NCBI RefSeq assembly: GCF_017357405.1
Contig: NZ_CP071597.1
Location: 2,232,001 to 2,296,000 of the forward strand
Reading direction: 5' to 3'
DNA length: 64,000 nucleotides
Source of the DNA: Halomontanus rarus
GTDB taxonomy: Archaea > Halobacteriota > Halobacteria > Halobacteriales > Natrialbaceae
The notes beneath the pieces are model-generated. The model saw nothing but the letters and a program-made list of their open reading frames with translations, was not told where the DNA came from and searched no databases. Below are positions 61,682 through 64,000 of this stretch, piece by piece. The translations under genes were made by a program, and so were the position numbers. Numbering within the stretch: position 1 is the stretch's first letter; every line of letters begins with the position of its first letter.

Positions 61682-62464
61682 TCAGGACTGAGCCGACCGT
61701 TCGGTTCGTTCCGTCCGAGAACGAGAACGAGAACGAGAACGAGAGCGGGAGCGGGTCTGTGACTCGGGTTCGGACTCGGACTCCGTCTCGGACCTGAACC
61801 GAGACGCGGCGAACGTCTCGTCGGACGAGACCGACACCTTCTGCAGGCGCGTCCGCGGGAAGACGTACACCTTCAGCGAGTCCGGAACGACGCCGTTTCG
61901 AGCGACTCGAGCGTGCGGGTAGACCGCGCCGACGACCGGGACGTCCGGATCGTAGTTCTCGTTCGTTCCGTACTCGGCGACGGAACAGCCGGCAGACTGG
62001 ATCCGGACGCTGTCGGCTCGGCGATCGGAGACGTCGACGACGGTGAGCCGGTCCTCCGTCTCGCGGTCGAGAACCGCATCCCCCGGGTAGAGGGTGTGGT
62101 CCTCGCAGTAGAACGGTCCCGGTGCGTCCTCGTCGACGAAGACCGACCTCTCGCAGTCGTGACAGACGACCGCGCGCCGTCCTGGTGGCGGCACCCGTCC
62201 TTCGGTGATCTCGATCGCGATGCGGCGAATGTGCTTACAGCGAGCGTCCCGAAAGACGTGATCCGGACAGGTACAGCGGGCCGCGTCCATGTCGACGAGA
62301 TACGTGTGTCCGGCGCCCGACTCGATCTCGTAGAGACTGTCGCCGAGTGGCAGGACGGACATCGGTTCGAGTCGCGCCCGCCGCGATCGATCGTCGAGGT
62401 TCCGGTCGGCCGGCAACGAGAGCGATGCTTTCGGTGACGCGGGTGTGTTCAGTGAGTGCGTCAT
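61682..62464 (-). CDS. SWIM zinc-finger protein with RS-repeat tail
   Basis: A 260-residue protein. The SWIM motif CTCPDHVFRDARCKHIRR (about 68-85) provides a C-x-C...C-x-H zinc site for DNA or protein binding. A second metal-like site (VVCHDCERSV ... FYCEDH) lies at about 105-130. A C-terminal disordered region with Glu/Ser repeats ends in a run of Arg-Ser encoded by hexamer repeats (about 61716-61756). SWIM proteins are found with recombination and transposition factors; here hjc is the convergent neighbour. Function is unknown. Confidence 0.8.
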   Translation of the reverse strand: MTHSLNTPASPKASLSLPADRNLDDRSRRARLEPMSVLPLGDSLYEIESGAGHTYLVDMDAARCTCPDHVFRDARCKHIRRIAIEITEGRVPPPGRRAVVCHDCERSVFVDEDAPGPFYCEDHTLYPGDAVLDRETEDRLTVVDVSDRRADSVRIQSAGCSVAEYGTNENYDPDVPVVGAVYPHARVARNGVVPDSLKVYVFPRTRLQKVSVSSDETFAASRFRSETESESEPESQTRSRSRSRSRSRSRTERTERSAQS

Positions 62465-62670
62465 GTGTGGTGTGCGATGTGCGATGTGATTCGGTAATCG
62501 ATATTCGGTCGGCTATTCGGTAGAGGTAGGTGCCCAACGAACCTAACGGTCGCGCCTGCGTGATCCTGCACGGATCGAGACGCTCGAACCGCAACTCCCG
62601 AACCGCGAACGACCGCTATCGATCGTCCGTTCGAAGCGCTTTTGTCCGGTCCGGAGAAAGCCGACACATA

Positions 62671-62946
62671 ATGCTCGAGCGCGAGCGGATCATCGAAATC
62701 GTCGCCGCCGTCAGTGCGGTCCTGATAATGCTGAGTACGATGTACTGGATCGGGATCACCTACAGCGACGGCAACGGCAGCGGCCTCGAGGCCGAAGGAG
62801 GCGAGTTACTCGTCGGTGCGATCATCGGGTTCGTCGTTCTCATGACCATCGTCGGCGTCGCACTGGCCTACACGCTGAACGACCCCGAAGACGAACTGGA
62901 AAGCGGAGACGGCGAAACGGACGTAGAGAACAAAAACGCAATCTGA
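62671..62946 (+). CDS. Small two-helix membrane protein (91 aa)
   Basis: A 91-residue protein starting MLERERIIEIVAAVSA, with one helix at about 8-30 (ending WIGITYSDGNGSG), a second at about 44-66 and an acidic C-terminal tail (EDELESGDGETDVEN). It resembles a conserved haloarchaeal family (possibly DUF7472; name from memory). Function is unknown. It converges on priL with about 90 bases between the stops. Confidence 0.7.
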   Translation: MLERERIIEIVAAVSAVLIMLSTMYWIGITYSDGNGSGLEAEGGELLVGAIIGFVVLMTIVGVALAYTLNDPEDELESGDGETDVENKNAI

Positions 62947-63036
62947 CCGGAGCCGGGTGTTTTCTCGACCGCTCGCGTTCTTCTTTTCGCTTCGTCCTCT
63001 CTCACTTGACACACTCACACCTACGCAGTCGCCCGC

Positions 63037-64000
63037 TCAGGCCTCACTCTCGCTCTCGCCCTCGCCTTCGGCCGCCTTGCGCCAGTCCTCGAGGTCGTCC
63101 TCGTCTTCGTCGTCCAGTCGGTTCTCGTAGTAGGCCATCGGGTGTGCGATGCGCTCGCAGAGATCGTCTTTGTTGACGCAATCGCCGTAGGACTGCATCG
63201 TCGCACACGACGGGGCCGAGTACTCCGTCGGCGAGCTATCGCCGCGGATGTGGTCGGTCTGGTAGCGGGTCATCTCCTCGCCGAAGGAGGAGTTCACCCG
63301 GTAGAGTTCGACGATCTCGTCCGTGCTCATCCCGATACTCGTCAGGAAGGCAGTGATGGCGAATCGGGAGTGGTGGGCCAGATGCTCACCTTTCTGAATA
63401 CTGTCGAGTAAGGCCTTCATACACGGCGGGAACAGATCCGGGACGACTGTGTCGATCTCGCGAGTCAGTTCCAGGTTCGCCAGCACCTCGTGGATGTCCT
63501 CGACTTCCTCCGTAAGCGCCTGCGCGATGGGGTCGGGGACGTCGAACGGCAATCCGTCCTCGACGCGCTCGCGGACGGCCTCCTGGACGAGGACGTGGAG
63601 TTCTCGCTCGTCGATCGGCACCTCGCCGTCTGCCAGCGCGCGGTTGACCAGCCGCCATTCGTCGCCCCAGCAGTCCGCCGCCAGTGGTAGGTACGTCCCG
63701 ACGTCGATCCGGTAGCCGTCCGAAACCTCGCGAACCGCGTTCTCGAGATCGAACTCCGAGAGCAACGTTTCGAGTGAGAGGCCGTCGTTGCTCGCGCTCT
63801 TGAGTTCGACCGTCTCCTCGAAGTCGCTCGTGAAGCGCTCGAAGGCGTCCTCCGCCTCGGCGCGGGCGTACTTGCGCACGAGGATTCGCTCGTTCACCAG
63901 CGAGACGAGCACGCGCGCGACGGGGTAGGAGAGCAACTCCGTGCGCGTGTCCCGGTGTGGCTCGCCCGTGTCCCCCGCCTCGAGTGCGGCTACGACCCGT
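63037..64000 (-). CDS. priL: DNA primase large subunit (5' end outside window)
   Basis: The last about 320 residues of the iron-sulfur large subunit of the archaeo-eukaryotic primase, which supports PriS in primer synthesis. The frame stays open to the right edge; TTG 63936 is internal, not the true start. The FeS ligands are visible as PPCMKALL and, further on, SAPSCATMQSYGDCVNKDDLC split over about 60 residues. HHSRFAITAFLTSIGMS is the conserved helical segment before the third Cys. The C-terminal tail is acidic with Glu/Ser repeats. Confidence 0.93.
   Translation of the reverse strand, partial: RVVAALEAGDTGEPHRDTRTELLSYPVARVLVSLVNERILVRKYARAEAEDAFERFTSDFEETVELKSASNDGLSLETLLSEFDLENAVREVSDGYRIDVGTYLPLAADCWGDEWRLVNRALADGEVPIDERELHVLVQEAVRERVEDGLPFDVPDPIAQALTEEVEDIHEVLANLELTREIDTVVPDLFPPCMKALLDSIQKGEHLAHHSRFAITAFLTSIGMSTDEIVELYRVNSSFGEEMTRYQTDHIRGDSSPTEYSAPSCATMQSYGDCVNKDDLCERIAHPMAYYENRLDDEDEDDLEDWRKAAEGEGESESEA

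Noticed and set aside
1..64000. tRNA, rRNA or CRISPR loci
   Set aside because: I looked for T-arm-like GGTTCRANYCC contexts with matching acceptor stems, rRNA-like conserved blocks and regularly spaced repeats, and saw none; a covariance-model scan would be the decisive test.

Overview
The window is chromosomal DNA of a haloarchaeon, probably of the Natrialbales type (the genus is an inference). Support comes from high GC, very acidic proteins, Tat (twin-arginine) signal peptides, TATA-box promoters placed for leaderless transcripts, and archaeal marker genes: TBP, eIF1A, RfcC-type clamp loader, Hjc, PriL, TrmG10, DUF460 protein and LysW-dependent arginine synthesis. I see no rRNA, tRNA, CRISPR array, complete insertion sequence or prophage.

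Layout. 1-7.4 kb: end of a threonine-aldolase-like gene, a tiny membrane protein, a phosphodiesterase-like protein, a cation efflux transporter, an XPD-type helicase, a 2H phosphoesterase and a membrane-anchored winged-helix regulator. 7.7-16.9 kb: a nine-gene arginine run argG-argH-lysW-argX-argC-argB-argD-argE-argF with mostly overlapping cistrons. 17.5-22.6 kb: a TrmB-like regulator, thrC, a coiled-coil protein and divergent serA/serB. 22.7-28 kb: a 7TM histidine kinase and the methionine-side genes metX, cdd and metY. 28-34.5 kb: an AT-richer islet with a lipoprotein, an MFS transporter, a cupredoxin with a sequon-dense linker, a zinc-ribbon membrane protein, a class V aminotransferase and a Tat-exported subtilase. 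34.9-46.6 kb: information processing (eIF1A, DUF460, RNase Z, RfcC, TrmG10, TBP) mixed with an aldo/keto reductase, a GH43-like protein, a DUF7282-like surface protein and a thioesterase. 46.6-54.4 kb: hisG, two Nudix proteins, a SpoIIM-like protein, SAH/MTA deaminase, a secreted repeat protein and ahcY. 54.4-59.8 kb: a sensory island. 60-64 kb: a CPBP protease, hjc, a SWIM protein and the 3' part of priL.

How the genes work together. The arginine genes cover the route from glutamate, carried on LysW, to ornithine, then citrulline (ArgF), argininosuccinate (ArgG) and arginine (ArgH). metX and metY make homocysteine from homoserine, while ahcY and the SAH deaminase handle the SAH left by methylation. 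serA/serB give two of the three serine-pathway steps, and the class V aminotransferase could supply a third amino transfer.

Most notable points. (1) A LOV-domain sensor gene and a Bat-like regulator gene look like one gene split by a single-base frameshift inside a canonical PAS boundary. (2) A neighbouring receiver-PAS protein has lost its phospho-acceptor Asp and sits in an operon with a HalOD1 protein. (3) metY and the metX transcript share a dyad-containing promoter element at identical spacing from an ATG; upstream of metX that ATG opens a 67-codon leader ORF that overlaps metX by ATGA.
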